This document shows, in pieces, positions 54,714 through 63,841 of a stretch of 64,000 bases of DNA. This DNA comes from Flavobacterium aquariorum (GTDB lineage Bacteria > Bacteroidota > Bacteroidia > Flavobacteriales > Flavobacteriaceae), in NCBI RefSeq assembly GCF_003254745.1, contig NZ_QKXH01000002.1:248001-312000 (forward strand), in the 5' to 3' direction. The stretch's first letter is position 1, and every line of letters begins with the position of its first letter. The translations under genes and the position numbers were made by a program. The notes under the pieces were generated by a model that saw only the letters and a list, made by a program, of their open reading frames with translations, was not told where the DNA came from and searched no databases.

Positions 54714-57700
54714 ATGTTCAAAATATTTATACAAAGACCCGTACTGGCAACCGTTATCTCCATTTTGCTGGTGATATTAGGAGTACTTGGACTTACGAAG
54801 TTGCCTTTACAACAGTTTCCAGATATTGCACCTCCCTCGGTTTTGGTTACGGCAGTTTATCCTGGGGCCAACGCAGAAACGGTTTTACGTTCTGTTGCAC
54901 CATCTCTGGAAGAATCTATAAATGGTGTGGAGAATATGACCTACATGAGTTCTACTGCCAGTAATGACGGTACGTTGGCGATAACTGTTTTCTTCAAATT
55001 GGGAACTGATGCCGATCAAGCTGCTGTGAACGTTCAGAACAGGGTGGCTCAGGCTACAAGCCAATTGCCTGCGGAAGTGGTGCAGCAGGGAGTTATCACT
55101 GCCAAACAACAAAACAGTTTTATCATGGCAATCGGTATGTATACTGAGGATGAGTCAAAATATGACCAAACGTTTGTTGCTAATTATGCTCAAATCAATA
55201 TTATTCCTGAAATCAAACGCATTCCTGGAGTTGGTGCTGCCAGTATTTTTGGCGGTGTAAAAGATTATTCTATGCGTGTCTGGCTGAATCCAACACAAAT
55301 GTCAACTCATAATGTAACACCAAATGAAGTTATGGCAGCGATTCAGGACAAAAGTCTGGAAGCTGCTCCGGGTAAATTTGGAGAAAGAAGTACCGAAGTT
55401 TTCGAATATGTAATTAAATATAAAGGGAAACTAACCAAACCCGAAGATTATCAAAATATTGCCATTCGTTCCAATGCTGACGGTTCAATTCTTCGATTAA
55501 AAGATGTGGCAAGAGTGGAACTTGGTGCTTATTCATACAACAGTTTAACGCGTTTGAACGGTAAAAAAGGAATTGTTATTGGTGTCATTCAGCTGGCGGG
55601 TTCTAACTCGAATGACATTCAGATTGCGATTAATAAATTGATGGTTAAAGCCTCAAAAGATTTTCCTGCCGGAATAAAACACAATATTTTCTACAGCACA
55701 AAAGTTTCTCTAGATCAGTCTATTGAACAAGTGGAGCATACTTTGCTTGAAGCTTTTATACTGGTATTTATAGTTGTTTTCATCTTTTTACAGGACTTTA
55801 GATCGACTTTAATCCCTGCAATTGCAGTTCCGGTAGCGATTTTAGGAACGTTCTTCTTTATGCAGTTATTCGGATTTTCGATTAATTTATTGACATTATT
55901 CGCTTTAATTCTTGCGATTGGTATTGTAGTCGATGATGCGATTGTTGTTGTCGAAGCCGTCCATGCCAAAATGGAACACAAAGGTCTGTCTCCAAAAGTA
56001 GCAACGCACGAAGCCATGCACGAAATTACCGGAGCGATTATTTCGATAACACTGGTAATGGCTGCGGTATTTTTACCTGTTGGTTTTATGGAGGGTTCTA
56101 CGGGAGTTTTCTATCGTCAGTTTGCTTTCACTATGGCGATTGCGATTGTAATTTCTGCTGTAAATGCTTTGACATTGAGTCCTGCCCTAGCCGCTTTGTT
56201 CTTAAAAGATAATCACGCTAACGGAGATGCTCCTTATGAGAAAAAAGGATTTAAAGAGAAATTCTTTACTGGATTTAATAATAGTTTTGAGTCTTTAACA
56301 AACCGTTATGTTGGCGGATTGAAATTCTTAATTCGTAACAAATGGGTTAGTTTAGGAGGTTTGGCCTTAATTACTATTGCAACTATTGTAATGGTAAAAA
56401 CGACACCTTCAGGATTTATTCCAACAGAAGATCAAGGATTTATTGCCATTGCAGTAAACACTCCTTCGGGAACTTCTCTAGACGGAACTCAAAAAGTAAT
56501 GACTAAAGCAGAGAATACTTTGAGAGGTTTAGAATCATCACGATTTGTAACTGCTATTTCAGGTTTCAACTTATTGACAAATTCTACAAGCCCATCATCG
56601 GCAGTTGTTTTTGTATTGCTTAAACCAAATGAAGAACGCGGCAGCATTAAAAATATCGATGAAATCATGAATCAGGTTCGTGGCAAATTGGGTGCGATTT
56701 CAGAAGGCAGTTTCTTCGTATTTAGTTTCCCAACTGTACCTGGTTTTAGTAATGTTGAAGCTTTGGATTTGGTACTGCAGGATAAAACAGGCGGTAAACT
56801 GGATAAGTTTAGTGGTATCTCGCAAACCTTCATTGGGGAATTAATGAAACGCCCAGAAATTGCTGTTGCTTTTACCAGTTTCAAAGCCGATTATCCTCAA
56901 TTACAATTGGATATTAATGACGAGAAAGCGGATCAATTGGGTGTAAAAGTTAAAGACATTCTGCAGACTATGCAGGCATATTTTGGAAGTGCACAGGCCT
57001 CCGACTTTAACCGATTTGGGAAATATTACAGAGTGGTTGTACAAGCAGATATTGCCGACAGAGCAGATCCTTCTGCTATTGACCGTGTATTTGTAAAAAA
57101 CAAAAACGGCGAAATGGTTCCGATAAATACTTTGGTAAAACTAAGCCGTATTTATGGTTCTGAAACCGCTTCGAGATACAATTTGTTTAATTCTATTTCG
57201 GTGAATGCGATTCCGAAACCTGGATTTAGTTCTGGAGACGCCATCAAAGCAATTGAAGAAGTGGCAGCACAACAGTTACCTGCAGGTTACAGTTATGAAT
57301 TCTCGGGGCAAACCCGTGAAGAGATTTCTTCGGGAGGACAGTCAGCAACAATTTTCTTATTGTGTCTGATATTCATTTACTTCCTGCTTGCAGCACAATA
57401 CGAAAGTTACATTTTGCCTTTGGCAATAATCTTCTCCATACCAGCTGGAATCTTTGGAGTATTTGTAGCCATCGGGTTGACCGGAATCGAAAATAACATT
57501 TATGTACAAGTTGCCTTGGTAATGCTTATCGGACTGCTTGCTAAGAATGCGATTCTGATTGTAGAGTTTGCATCCCAAAAAAGAAAATCTGGCCAGGCAT
57601 TAGTCAAAGCATCCATAGATGCAGCAAAACTGCGTTTACGTCCAATTATCATGACGTCACTGGCTTTTGTTGTTGGATTAATACCAATGATGAGCGCCAA

Positions 57701-57938
57701 AGGTCCATCGGCTCAAGGTAACCACTCTATTAGTATTGGTGCCGCCGGAGGAATGGTTTCGGGAGTAATTCTAGGGTTGTTAATCATCCCTGTTTTGTTC
57801 ATCGTATTCCAATATTTACAAGAAAAAGTTACTGGAAAACCAGTAGCTGTAACTCATAACCACGAAAATAAAAATGGAAAATTATATCACAACAATTCTG
57901 GTGACAATCATCATCAGCCTCACGTACATAGCGTATAA
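54714..57938 (+). CDS. RND multidrug efflux pump, HAE1 (AcrB-like) family
   Basis: This 1074-residue protein has the canonical proton relay: the D-D pair in GIVVDDAIVVVE and the lysine of GLLAKNAILIVEF (AcrB K940 position). RND porter loops and the C-terminal transmembrane block are complete. The sequence after about residue 1045 is a histidine- and asparagine-rich tail (NHENKNGKLYHNNSGDNHHQ) unlike AcrB; the DNA there also encodes a small membrane protein in another frame. It should export hydrophobic drugs or toxic metabolites with the adaptor and the OMF of the same operon. Confidence 0.94.
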   Translation: MFKIFIQRPVLATVISILLVILGVLGLTKLPLQQFPDIAPPSVLVTAVYPGANAETVLRSVAPSLEESINGVENMTYMSSTASNDGTLAITVFFKLGTDADQAAVNVQNRVAQATSQLPAEVVQQGVITAKQQNSFIMAIGMYTEDESKYDQTFVANYAQINIIPEIKRIPGVGAASIFGGVKDYSMRVWLNPTQMSTHNVTPNEVMAAIQDKSLEAAPGKFGERSTEVFEYVIKYKGKLTKPEDYQNIAIRSNADGSILRLKDVARVELGAYSYNSLTRLNGKKGIVIGVIQLAGSNSNDIQIAINKLMVKASKDFPAGIKHNIFYSTKVSLDQSIEQVEHTLLEAFILVFIVVFIFLQDFRSTLIPAIAVPVAILGTFFFMQLFGFSINLLTLFALILAIGIVVDDAIVVVEAVHAKMEHKGLSPKVATHEAMHEITGAIISITLVMAAVFLPVGFMEGSTGVFYRQFAFTMAIAIVISAVNALTLSPALAALFLKDNHANGDAPYEKKGFKEKFFTGFNNSFESLTNRYVGGLKFLIRNKWVSLGGLALITIATIVMVKTTPSGFIPTEDQGFIAIAVNTPSGTSLDGTQKVMTKAENTLRGLESSRFVTAISGFNLLTNSTSPSSAVVFVLLKPNEERGSIKNIDEIMNQVRGKLGAISEGSFFVFSFPTVPGFSNVEALDLVLQDKTGGKLDKFSGISQTFIGELMKRPEIAVAFTSFKADYPQLQLDINDEKADQLGVKVKDILQTMQAYFGSAQASDFNRFGKYYRVVVQADIADRADPSAIDRVFVKNKNGEMVPINTLVKLSRIYGSETASRYNLFNSISVNAIPKPGFSSGDAIKAIEEVAAQQLPAGYSYEFSGQTREEISSGGQSATIFLLCLIFIYFLLAAQYESYILPLAIIFSIPAGIFGVFVAIGLTGIENNIYVQVALVMLIGLLAKNAILIVEFASQKRKSGQALVKASIDAAKLRLRPIIMTSLAFVVGLIPMMSAKGPSAQGNHSISIGAAGGMVSGVILGLLIIPVLFIVFQYLQEKVTGKPVAVTHNHENKNGKLYHNNSGDNHHQPHVHSV

Positions 57939-57987
57939 AGTGTCAAAAGATCTTGAAACAAAAAAAGATACCTGTCCAGAAATTTAA
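57874..57987 (+). CDS. Putative small single-pass membrane protein overlapping the pump gene
   Basis: A 37-residue frame starts at ATG 57874, overlaps the last 65 bp of the RND pump gene in another frame, and ends at TAA 57985-57987, 15 bp before the OMF start. It reads MENYITTILVTIIISLTYIA followed by a charged tail YKVSKDLETKKDTCPEI, so it is one hydrophobic helix plus a cytoplasm-like tail. Size and position recall small RND partners such as AcrZ, but there is no evident sequence relationship. It may be chance; the well-formed hydrophobic segment and operon position are the arguments for it. Confidence 0.45.
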   Translation: MENYITTILVTIIISLTYIAYKVSKDLETKKDTCPEI

Positions 57988-58002
57988 TTACGAAAAAGTA
58001 AA

Positions 58003-59421
58003 ATGAAAAAGTATATAACCAAAACCGTGATGATCGTCATTTTGATCACCACAATAATATCCTGTAATGTTTCTAAGGATATTGAAACTCCAAAAAATGC
58101 ATTTCCTGAGAATTTCAGGAATGCATCGGTTTCAAAAGATACTGCAAGCATCGGTGATTTGGAGTGGAAAAATTTCTTTACAGAAAAAGATATTATTCAG
58201 CTGATTGATAGCGCCGTGGTCAGAAATAACGATTTGAAGATCGCCACTAAAAACATCGAAATTGCACAATACAAATTCACGCAATCCAAATGGGGAAATG
58301 TACCGCAAGCCAATTTATTTGTGACTGCCAATACCAATAATCCTTCCGATAACAGTTTTACGGGAAGAACTCTGGACCAGGCCTTAGGTGCAAAACATAT
58401 TGATGATTTCTCAACTGGAGCTTCACTTTCATGGGAAGCCGATATCTGGGGAAAAATCAAAAGCCAAAAAAAGGGAGCTTTTGCCAGTTATCTTCAATCG
58501 GAAGAAGTGAAAAAAGCATTGCAGACTACTATTGTGGCCAATGTTTCAAGCGGGTATTACAATCTTTTGATGCTGGACGCGCAATTAGAAATCGCTAAGA
58601 AAAATGTACAGCTAATAGACAGTACCACCACTATTATCAAATTGAAATTTGATGCAGGGCAGGTAACTTCATTAGCTATTCAGCAATCGGAAGCACAGAA
58701 ATTAAATGCGGCGCAATTGGTTCCTTTATTGGAACAAAACATTGCGATTCAGGAAAATGCATTGAGTGTTTTAACGGGTTCATTTCCTAATTCGAAAAAA
58801 AGAAGCATTGTTCTTAGTGCTGTTGAAGTGAAAAATAATGCCTCAATCGGGATTCCATCCTCAATAGTAAGCAGAAGACCTGATGTAAAAAGCGCTGAAT
58901 TGGCTCTGAAAACTGCAAATGCAAATGTTGGAATCACAAAAGCCGATTTGTATCCTGCACTAAAAATTACAGCTCAAGGCGGATTAAATTCATTTGAATC
59001 CAGTAATTGGTTCAATATTCCTGCTTCCTTATTTGGAACTGTTGCCGGAGGTCTAACACAGCCTTTATTGAATAACAAAAAACTAAAAACGCAATATAAT
59101 ATCGCCGTAGCCGAAAGAGAAAAAGCAGTTTTAAATTTCAGACAATCTGTATTAGTTGCAGTTAGCGAAGTATCGAATGCTTTAGTAAGTGTCGAAAAAT
59201 TAAACCAGCAACAGTATTTTCTTCAGGAACGCGTAAAAACATTGCATCAGGCTATCAAGAATTCGAAAATGTTATTTCAAAACGGAATGGCAGAATATTT
59301 GGAAGTGTTGTCCGCCCAAGCGAATTTATTGCAAAGCGAACTGGAACTGGCAGATATTAAAAGAGAACAACTTACCGCCAATACGGAATTGTATCGCGCA
59401 TTGGGCGGAGGCTGGAGATAA
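58003..59421 (+). CDS. Outer membrane efflux lipoprotein (NodT/OprM-type TolC family)
   Basis: This 472-residue protein has a lipobox TIISC (C21), predicting an acylated OprM-like channel. Two OEP repeats are visible; SIVSRRPDVKSAELALKTAN is the typical NodT-family middle segment. It completes the tripartite system with the adaptor and pump. Downstream is an imperfect inverted repeat rich in ACACAGATT, which may end the transcript. Confidence 0.93.
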   Translation: MKKYITKTVMIVILITTIISCNVSKDIETPKNAFPENFRNASVSKDTASIGDLEWKNFFTEKDIIQLIDSAVVRNNDLKIATKNIEIAQYKFTQSKWGNVPQANLFVTANTNNPSDNSFTGRTLDQALGAKHIDDFSTGASLSWEADIWGKIKSQKKGAFASYLQSEEVKKALQTTIVANVSSGYYNLLMLDAQLEIAKKNVQLIDSTTTIIKLKFDAGQVTSLAIQQSEAQKLNAAQLVPLLEQNIAIQENALSVLTGSFPNSKKRSIVLSAVEVKNNASIGIPSSIVSRRPDVKSAELALKTANANVGITKADLYPALKITAQGGLNSFESSNWFNIPASLFGTVAGGLTQPLLNNKKLKTQYNIAVAEREKAVLNFRQSVLVAVSEVSNALVSVEKLNQQQYFLQERVKTLHQAIKNSKMLFQNGMAEYLEVLSAQANLLQSELELADIKREQLTANTELYRALGGGWR

Positions 59422-59464
59422 AATCTAATATGACTGTCCGCAAAATGTACCAAATATTTTTTTG

Positions 59465-59560
59465 CCACTGATTACACAGATTATCACAGATTTTATACAC
59501 AATTACTAAATAAATCTGTGTAAATCATTTTAATCTGTGGCTAATTTAATCTGTCGGTAT
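59465..59560. repeat. Imperfect inverted repeat of ACAGATT units
   Basis: GCCACTGATTACACAGATTA and CACAGATTT face AAATCTGTGTAAATC and TTAATCTGTGGC. Together they form a long imperfect hairpin between the OMF and OYE genes, possibly a terminator or a dispersed repeat. Confidence 0.6.
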
Positions 59561-59629
59561 TAGTCACGGATAGTCATAAAATCTAAAGTGATACAAACAA
59601 ATTATATAACATCTAAATTATAAATAGTT

Positions 59630-60736
59630 ATGAGTACAACTAATTTATTTACACCCTTCAATCTGAAGACGTTAAATCTTAAAAACAGAATCGTAATGGC
59701 GCCAATGACGCGCTCCTTTTCTCCAAACGGAATTCCAACTGATGAAGTCGCTTCTTACTATCAAAAAAGAGCCGAAGGTGAAGTTGGTTTAATATTATCC
59801 GAAGGAACTGTTATCGACAGACCGTCATCATCCAATGATGGAAATGTGCCTCACTTTTATGGCGAGCAGGCACTAAAAGGATGGCAAAAAGTAATCAATG
59901 AAGTTCACGCTGTCGGAGGGCAAATGGGACCGCAAATCTGGCACATGGGAATTATGGACAATCATCATTCGGGCTGGGTTCCTCCAGTTCCTTTTGAAGG
60001 TCCATCGGGATTGAACCGTCCTGATTTTAATAATGGAAATACGATGTCTGAATCAGCCATTGAAGACACGATTATTGCTTTCGGAAAAGCTGCTGCTGAT
60101 GCCAAAAGATTAGGCTTTGATACTATCGAAATTCACGGTGCGCACGGTTACCTGATTGACCAATTCTTTAGAGCGGAAACTAATTTACGTACTGATATTT
60201 ACGGTGGAAAAACATTGAAGGAACGCAATCGTTTTGCTGTTGAAGTGGTGAAAGAAATCAGAAAACAAGTAGGAAATGATTTTGCTGTGATTATGCGTTT
60301 CTCTCAATTCAAGCCTTCGGATTACAATTATAAACTAGCGAAAACACCTCAGGAATTAGACTCCTGGCTTACGCCTCTTGTGGATGCAGGAGTTGATATT
60401 CTCCATTGTTCGCAACGCCGTTTCTGGGAACCCGAATTTGAAAAATCAGATTTGAATTTTGCTGGCTGGGCCAAAAAAGTAACAGGAGCTGCAACCATTA
60501 CCGTTGGTTCTGTTGGACTTTCAGGAGATTTCTTTGGTGCTTTTGCAGGCGAAAGTTCTGAGCCTGCCTCTTTGGATGAATTGACAAGACGTTTCGATAG
60601 AGGCGATTTTGATTTGGTTGCCGTTGGAAGACCTTTACTATCTGACCCAAATTGGACTGCAAAAATAAAATCCGGAAAAATGGATCAGCTTGTTGGATTC
60701 AGTAAAGAAGCTTTAGCCGAATTGATATTGGAATAA
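59630..60736 (+). CDS. Old yellow enzyme-type alkene reductase (NADH:flavin oxidoreductase)
   Basis: This 368-residue FMN-binding TIM barrel starts LFTPFNLKTLNLKNRIVMAP, typical of the family. The substrate/FMN region IEIHGAHGYLIDQFF and the C-terminal FMN phosphate site (LVAVGRPLLSDPNW) are present. It reduces activated C=C bonds or electrophiles such as quinones and nitro compounds, as NemA does in E. coli. It is near two TetR regulators and downstream of an efflux operon, which fits an electrophile-stress role. It has its own gap of about 200 bp upstream. Confidence 0.92.
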   Translation: MSTTNLFTPFNLKTLNLKNRIVMAPMTRSFSPNGIPTDEVASYYQKRAEGEVGLILSEGTVIDRPSSSNDGNVPHFYGEQALKGWQKVINEVHAVGGQMGPQIWHMGIMDNHHSGWVPPVPFEGPSGLNRPDFNNGNTMSESAIEDTIIAFGKAAADAKRLGFDTIEIHGAHGYLIDQFFRAETNLRTDIYGGKTLKERNRFAVEVVKEIRKQVGNDFAVIMRFSQFKPSDYNYKLAKTPQELDSWLTPLVDAGVDILHCSQRRFWEPEFEKSDLNFAGWAKKVTGAATITVGSVGLSGDFFGAFAGESSEPASLDELTRRFDRGDFDLVAVGRPLLSDPNWTAKIKSGKMDQLVGFSKEALAELILE

Positions 60737-60810
60737 ATTTACAGATAAGTAAGCTGTATTAGCAGCTGAACAGCCGAGATAATACCCTTTTTAATTATTT
60801 AATTTGATGA

Positions 60811-60839
60811 GCGTTGCAAGACTTCGGTTTGGCAGCGTT
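60811..60839 (+). terminator. Weak hairpin after the OYE gene
   Basis: GCGTTGCAAGAC and GTTTGGCAGCGT pair with wobbles around a TTCG loop. The T run is short. It resembles the terminator at 47193 (AAGACTT.GGTTT core). Confidence 0.5.
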
Positions 60840-60985
60840 TCTTCATTTAATCAGCTTTCCAATTAGTAAAAATAGTACATAACAATTGCTTAAGAATTGA
60901 ATTATACAACACTTTTAAATAATTATGTAAAGGGATTCAATAAAAAGTGAAATACATTTGACTTTAACTTTAAAACTTCAATGTT

Positions 60986-61171
60986 ATGCCATTAGTTACC
61001 GTATTGCTCGTATTAATTATTGTTGGTGTCCTTCTTTGGCTCATTAACACTTATATCCCGATGGATTCTAAAATCAAAAATATCTTTAACATAGTCGTTG
61101 TAATCTTTGTTATTATCTGGCTGCTTAAAGTATTTGGAATTTTTGATAATCTAATGAATGTACATGTGTAA
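60986..61171 (+). CDS. Small two-helix membrane protein (Thivi_2564-type)
   Basis: This 61-residue protein has two predicted transmembrane helices (LVTVLLVLIIVGVLLWLINT and NIVVVIFVIIWLLKVFGIF) separated by YIPMDSKIK. This pattern matches the short Thivi_2564 family membrane proteins, widespread in bacteria and of unknown role. It is 37 bp before the next gene and may be co-transcribed with it. Confidence 0.75.
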   Translation: MPLVTVLLVLIIVGVLLWLINTYIPMDSKIKNIFNIVVVIFVIIWLLKVFGIFDNLMNVHV

Positions 61172-61208
61172 AGTATATCTCGGAGCATAATATAAAAAAA
61201 GCAAGAGC

Positions 61209-61643
61209 ATGAAAAAACAATCCTTCAAAAATCACATTCAATATTATACACCGCATCATTTTATTTATTATCCGGTTGTGATGACGTTGTTGGCTTTTAG
61301 TCTGTATTTCATTTTCACTTCAGAAGATAAATTGATTTGGACTTTTATTAGTGCTGTTTTTATTGTGTTGTTTTTTCTAGCTTTTATGCTGCGTCAACAT
61401 TATGCACTTACTTTGCAAAATAGAATTGTATGCTTGGAACTCCGATACCGCTATTTTTCGCTTACTGGAAAAAGAATGGAGAATTTCGAGCAACGATTAA
61501 AAGATGATCAGTTATTTGCTTTACGATTTGCCCCTGATGATGAATTAGTAAAACTCGTTGAAAAAACGCTTTATGAAAATCTTTCAGGAACTGAAATTAA
61601 AAAAGCAATTAAAAACTGGAAAGGGGATTACAACAGAGTTTAA
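61209..61643 (+). CDS. Membrane-anchored protein of unknown function (DUF6526-like)
   Basis: This 144-residue protein has two transmembrane helices near residues 21-62 and a soluble C-terminal part with YALTLQNRIVCLELRYRYF and LKDDQLFALRFAPDDELVKL. That layout matches a Bacteroidota domain-of-unknown-function family that I recall as DUF6526. It follows the small two-helix membrane protein. No enzymatic motif is seen. Confidence 0.7.
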   Translation: MKKQSFKNHIQYYTPHHFIYYPVVMTLLAFSLYFIFTSEDKLIWTFISAVFIVLFFLAFMLRQHYALTLQNRIVCLELRYRYFSLTGKRMENFEQRLKDDQLFALRFAPDDELVKLVEKTLYENLSGTEIKKAIKNWKGDYNRV

Positions 61644-61838
61644 ATACTAATAACTGCAGACAAACTTATATAATCTAAGGATTCAACTTCGCTTGGCCTA
61701 TAACATCTGCTTGGCTTACATTCTGAAAAAATGTATGTAGGTCGTTGGAAGGCCTTCACTTTCTGATCCAAATTGATACTATAAATAGAGAACTTATTCT
61801 TTTACCACAAATAGTAATTTTAGGATACCGTTGAGCTA
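61644..61838. other. Intergenic region before the REP/palindrome composite
   Basis: No gene is visible. Together with the degenerate REP and element E it makes up the 528-bp gap before the alcohol dehydrogenase. The last ~25 bases match sequence in front of REP 3 (for example ATTTTAG-ATAC-GTT). Confidence 0.45.
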
Positions 61839-61870
61839 ATTGTATGTACGAACAAGAAGCTCTTGCCAGT
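61839..61870 (+). repeat. Degenerate REP element 5
   Basis: ATTGTATGTACGAACAAGAA continues to GCTCTTGCCAGT. It aligns without gaps to REP 3, with about eight changes that weaken the hairpin. It is followed by ACAATACAAT and then element E. Confidence 0.65.
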
Positions 61871-61903
61871 ATGACGTATAACAATACAATTGGCTGATTT
61901 TTT

Positions 61904-62053
61904 TATGAAAAACTAAATTTCTCGTCTAGCCCCGATGGAAACGGCATCTCCCGATTTAGAAAAACAAGGCTTTTTTGCCGTAGTTTTTTCTAAATCGGGA
62001 ATATAGTGGACAGCGGGACTGAATATGTTTATGAAAATAGATTTTCTGCTCCT
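61904..62053 (-). repeat. Dispersed palindromic element, copy E
   Basis: Minus-strand orientation, closely matching copies C and D: CCCGATTTAGAAAAAC stem with nested hairpin, TGCCGTTTCCATCGGGGCTA, and flanks ending in TTTAGTTTTTCATA. Confidence 0.83.
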
Positions 62054-62171
62054 AAAAAAACATAAAACACTTTTGTTAATTACCACAATATGAAATAATT
62101 AACCAAAAACTCAGTATCTTTATGTGCCTTGAAATAACATATTTAAAAAAATAATTTAAAAATCTAATCGA

Positions 62172-63230
62172 ATGGAAACCACAAATGTAAAAGCTTACGG
62201 CACTGAGGCATCTGATGCTCCTTTAAAACAAATGGATATCCAACGCAGAAACGCAACTGCGAAAGATATAGAAATCGATATTTTGTATTGTGGCGTCTGC
62301 CACTCTGATTTGCATACCGCCAGAAATGACTGGGGATTCACAACTTATCCGGCAATTCCGGGTCACGAAATTGTTGGAAAAGTAACCAAAGTGGGAAGCG
62401 AAGTTACCAAAGTTAAAGTAGGTGATTTTGCCGCTGTGGGTTGCTTGGTGGGTTCTTGTCAGACCTGCGATAACTGCAAACATGACTTAGAACAATATTG
62501 CTCCAACGGGTGGATTGGTACTTATAACAGTCCGGACAAATATTTGGGTGGAATGACTTATGGAGGTTACTCTGAAAAAATTGTGGTCGAAGAACACTTC
62601 GTTCTGAAAGTGCCTGCGAATCTTGATCTTGCTGCTACTGCACCTTTGTTGTGCGCAGGAATTACGACTTGGTCGCCGCTTCGCCACTGGAAAGTTGGAA
62701 AAGGCAGCAAAGTTGCGGTTGTGGGATTGGGAGGATTGGGTCACATGGCCATAAAACTAGCCAAAGGTTTGGGTGCCGAAGTTACCCTGTTTTCAAGAAC
62801 TCCAGGTAAAGAAAAAGACGCTTTGGAATTGGGTGCCGACTTTGTTATTATTTCAACTGAGGCTGAACAGATGGGAGGCGTAAGCGGAAAATTCGATTTG
62901 ATTATTGACACCGTACCTTATGTTCACGACGTAAATCCTTATGTTGGGACTTTAAACACCAATGGAACGTTAGCTATTGTGGGATACTTGGGCGGTTTGG
63001 AGCCTTTTCTAAATACTGTCCCTATGATAATGGGGCGAAAATCAGTAGCGGGTTCTTTAATTGGTGGAATTGCCGAAACTCAGGAAATGCTTGATTTTTG
63101 CGGTAAACACAATATTGTGTCCGAAATTGAATTAATCAAAATGCAAGACATCAACGAAGCCTATGAAAGAATGTTGAAAAGTGATGTTCGTTACCGTTTT
63201 GTGATTGATATGGCTTCGCTTAAAGGGTAA
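62172..63230 (+). CDS. Zinc-dependent NAD(P) alcohol dehydrogenase (YahK/cinnamyl-ADH-like)
   Basis: This 352-residue medium-chain dehydrogenase has catalytic-zinc ligands C40 (CGVCHSD) and H65/E66 (GHEIVG). The structural zinc tetrad is C96, C99, C102 and C110. The Rossmann motif is GLGGLGHMAIKLAKGLGAEV, and the following TLFSRTPGK fits NADPH preference as in YahK-like aldehyde reductases. It probably reduces aldehydes. A cupin gene follows after about 100 bp, separated by an inverted repeat. Confidence 0.92.
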   Translation: METTNVKAYGTEASDAPLKQMDIQRRNATAKDIEIDILYCGVCHSDLHTARNDWGFTTYPAIPGHEIVGKVTKVGSEVTKVKVGDFAAVGCLVGSCQTCDNCKHDLEQYCSNGWIGTYNSPDKYLGGMTYGGYSEKIVVEEHFVLKVPANLDLAATAPLLCAGITTWSPLRHWKVGKGSKVAVVGLGGLGHMAIKLAKGLGAEVTLFSRTPGKEKDALELGADFVIISTEAEQMGGVSGKFDLIIDTVPYVHDVNPYVGTLNTNGTLAIVGYLGGLEPFLNTVPMIMGRKSVAGSLIGGIAETQEMLDFCGKHNIVSEIELIKMQDINEAYERMLKSDVRYRFVIDMASLKG

Positions 63231-63238
63231 TTTAAGAG

Positions 63239-63309
63239 ACTAAGCTTCTGAGATTCTAAGTTGCTGAGATTTTTTGACTCTTAGTAACTTAGAATCTTAG
63301 CGTCTTAGA
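63239..63309. repeat. Imperfect inverted repeat of CTGAGATTCTAAG units
   Basis: ACTAAGCTTCTGAGATTCTA and AGTTGCTGAGA face TCTTAGTAACTTAGAATCTT and AGCGTCTTAG around a T-rich loop. It lies between the alcohol dehydrogenase and cupin genes; possibly a terminator or processing site. Confidence 0.7.
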
Positions 63310-63328
63310 AACTATAAAATAAAAAAAT

Positions 63329-63745
63329 ATGACCACAACAGATAAAATAGAACAAAACCCTCTTTTCCCTCAAGGCGACAAAGCAAATCCAGATTATTTT
63401 ACGGGAAATGCCTGGGTTAAATTATTGGTGAGTGAAAATGAATTTAATAGCGTGATTGCTAATGTAACTTTTGAAGCCGGCGCCCGAAACAATTGGCACA
63501 CACATCCGGGAGGTCAAATCCTTATTGCAACGGATGGAATTGGATATTATCAGGAAAAAGGCAAACCGATTCAATTAATTCAAAGTGGAGATGTGATTAA
63601 AATACCTGCAAATGTTAAACATTGGCATGGCGCCTCGCGCGATAATAATTTAACACATATTGCTATTACCGCAGTTACTCCAAAAGGTTCGATTGATTGG
63701 CTGGAGCGAGTAACTAATGAGGAATTCAATAGTTACAATCAGTAA
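63329..63745 (+). CDS. Cupin-domain protein
   Basis: This 138-residue single cupin barrel has motif 1 as H57-T-H59-P-G-G-Q63 (NNWHTHPGGQ) and motif 2 as PANVKHWHGA with H98/H100. These residues would bind a metal ion. The start NPLFPQGDKANPDYFTGNAW is typical of cupins annotated near carboxymuconolactone decarboxylase-like proteins or as mandelonitrile-lyase-like. No partner enzyme of that kind is adjacent. It follows the alcohol dehydrogenase and is ended by a strong terminator. Confidence 0.88.
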   Translation: MTTTDKIEQNPLFPQGDKANPDYFTGNAWVKLLVSENEFNSVIANVTFEAGARNNWHTHPGGQILIATDGIGYYQEKGKPIQLIQSGDVIKIPANVKHWHGASRDNNLTHIAITAVTPKGSIDWLERVTNEEFNSYNQ

Positions 63746-63785
63746 AAAAAGGCAATTAATTCAAAATTCACACCTTCAAAAAATG

Positions 63786-63819
63786 GTATTACTCAGGGCT
63801 TAGTAATACTTTTTTTTTT
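63786..63819. terminator. Terminator between the cupin and cyclase genes
   Basis: GTATTACT and AGTAATAC pair around CAGGGCTT, with a ten-T run on the plus side and an A-rich left side, so it may serve both convergent genes. Confidence 0.82.
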
Positions 63820-63841
63820 GCATTTAAATAACCCAATAATA

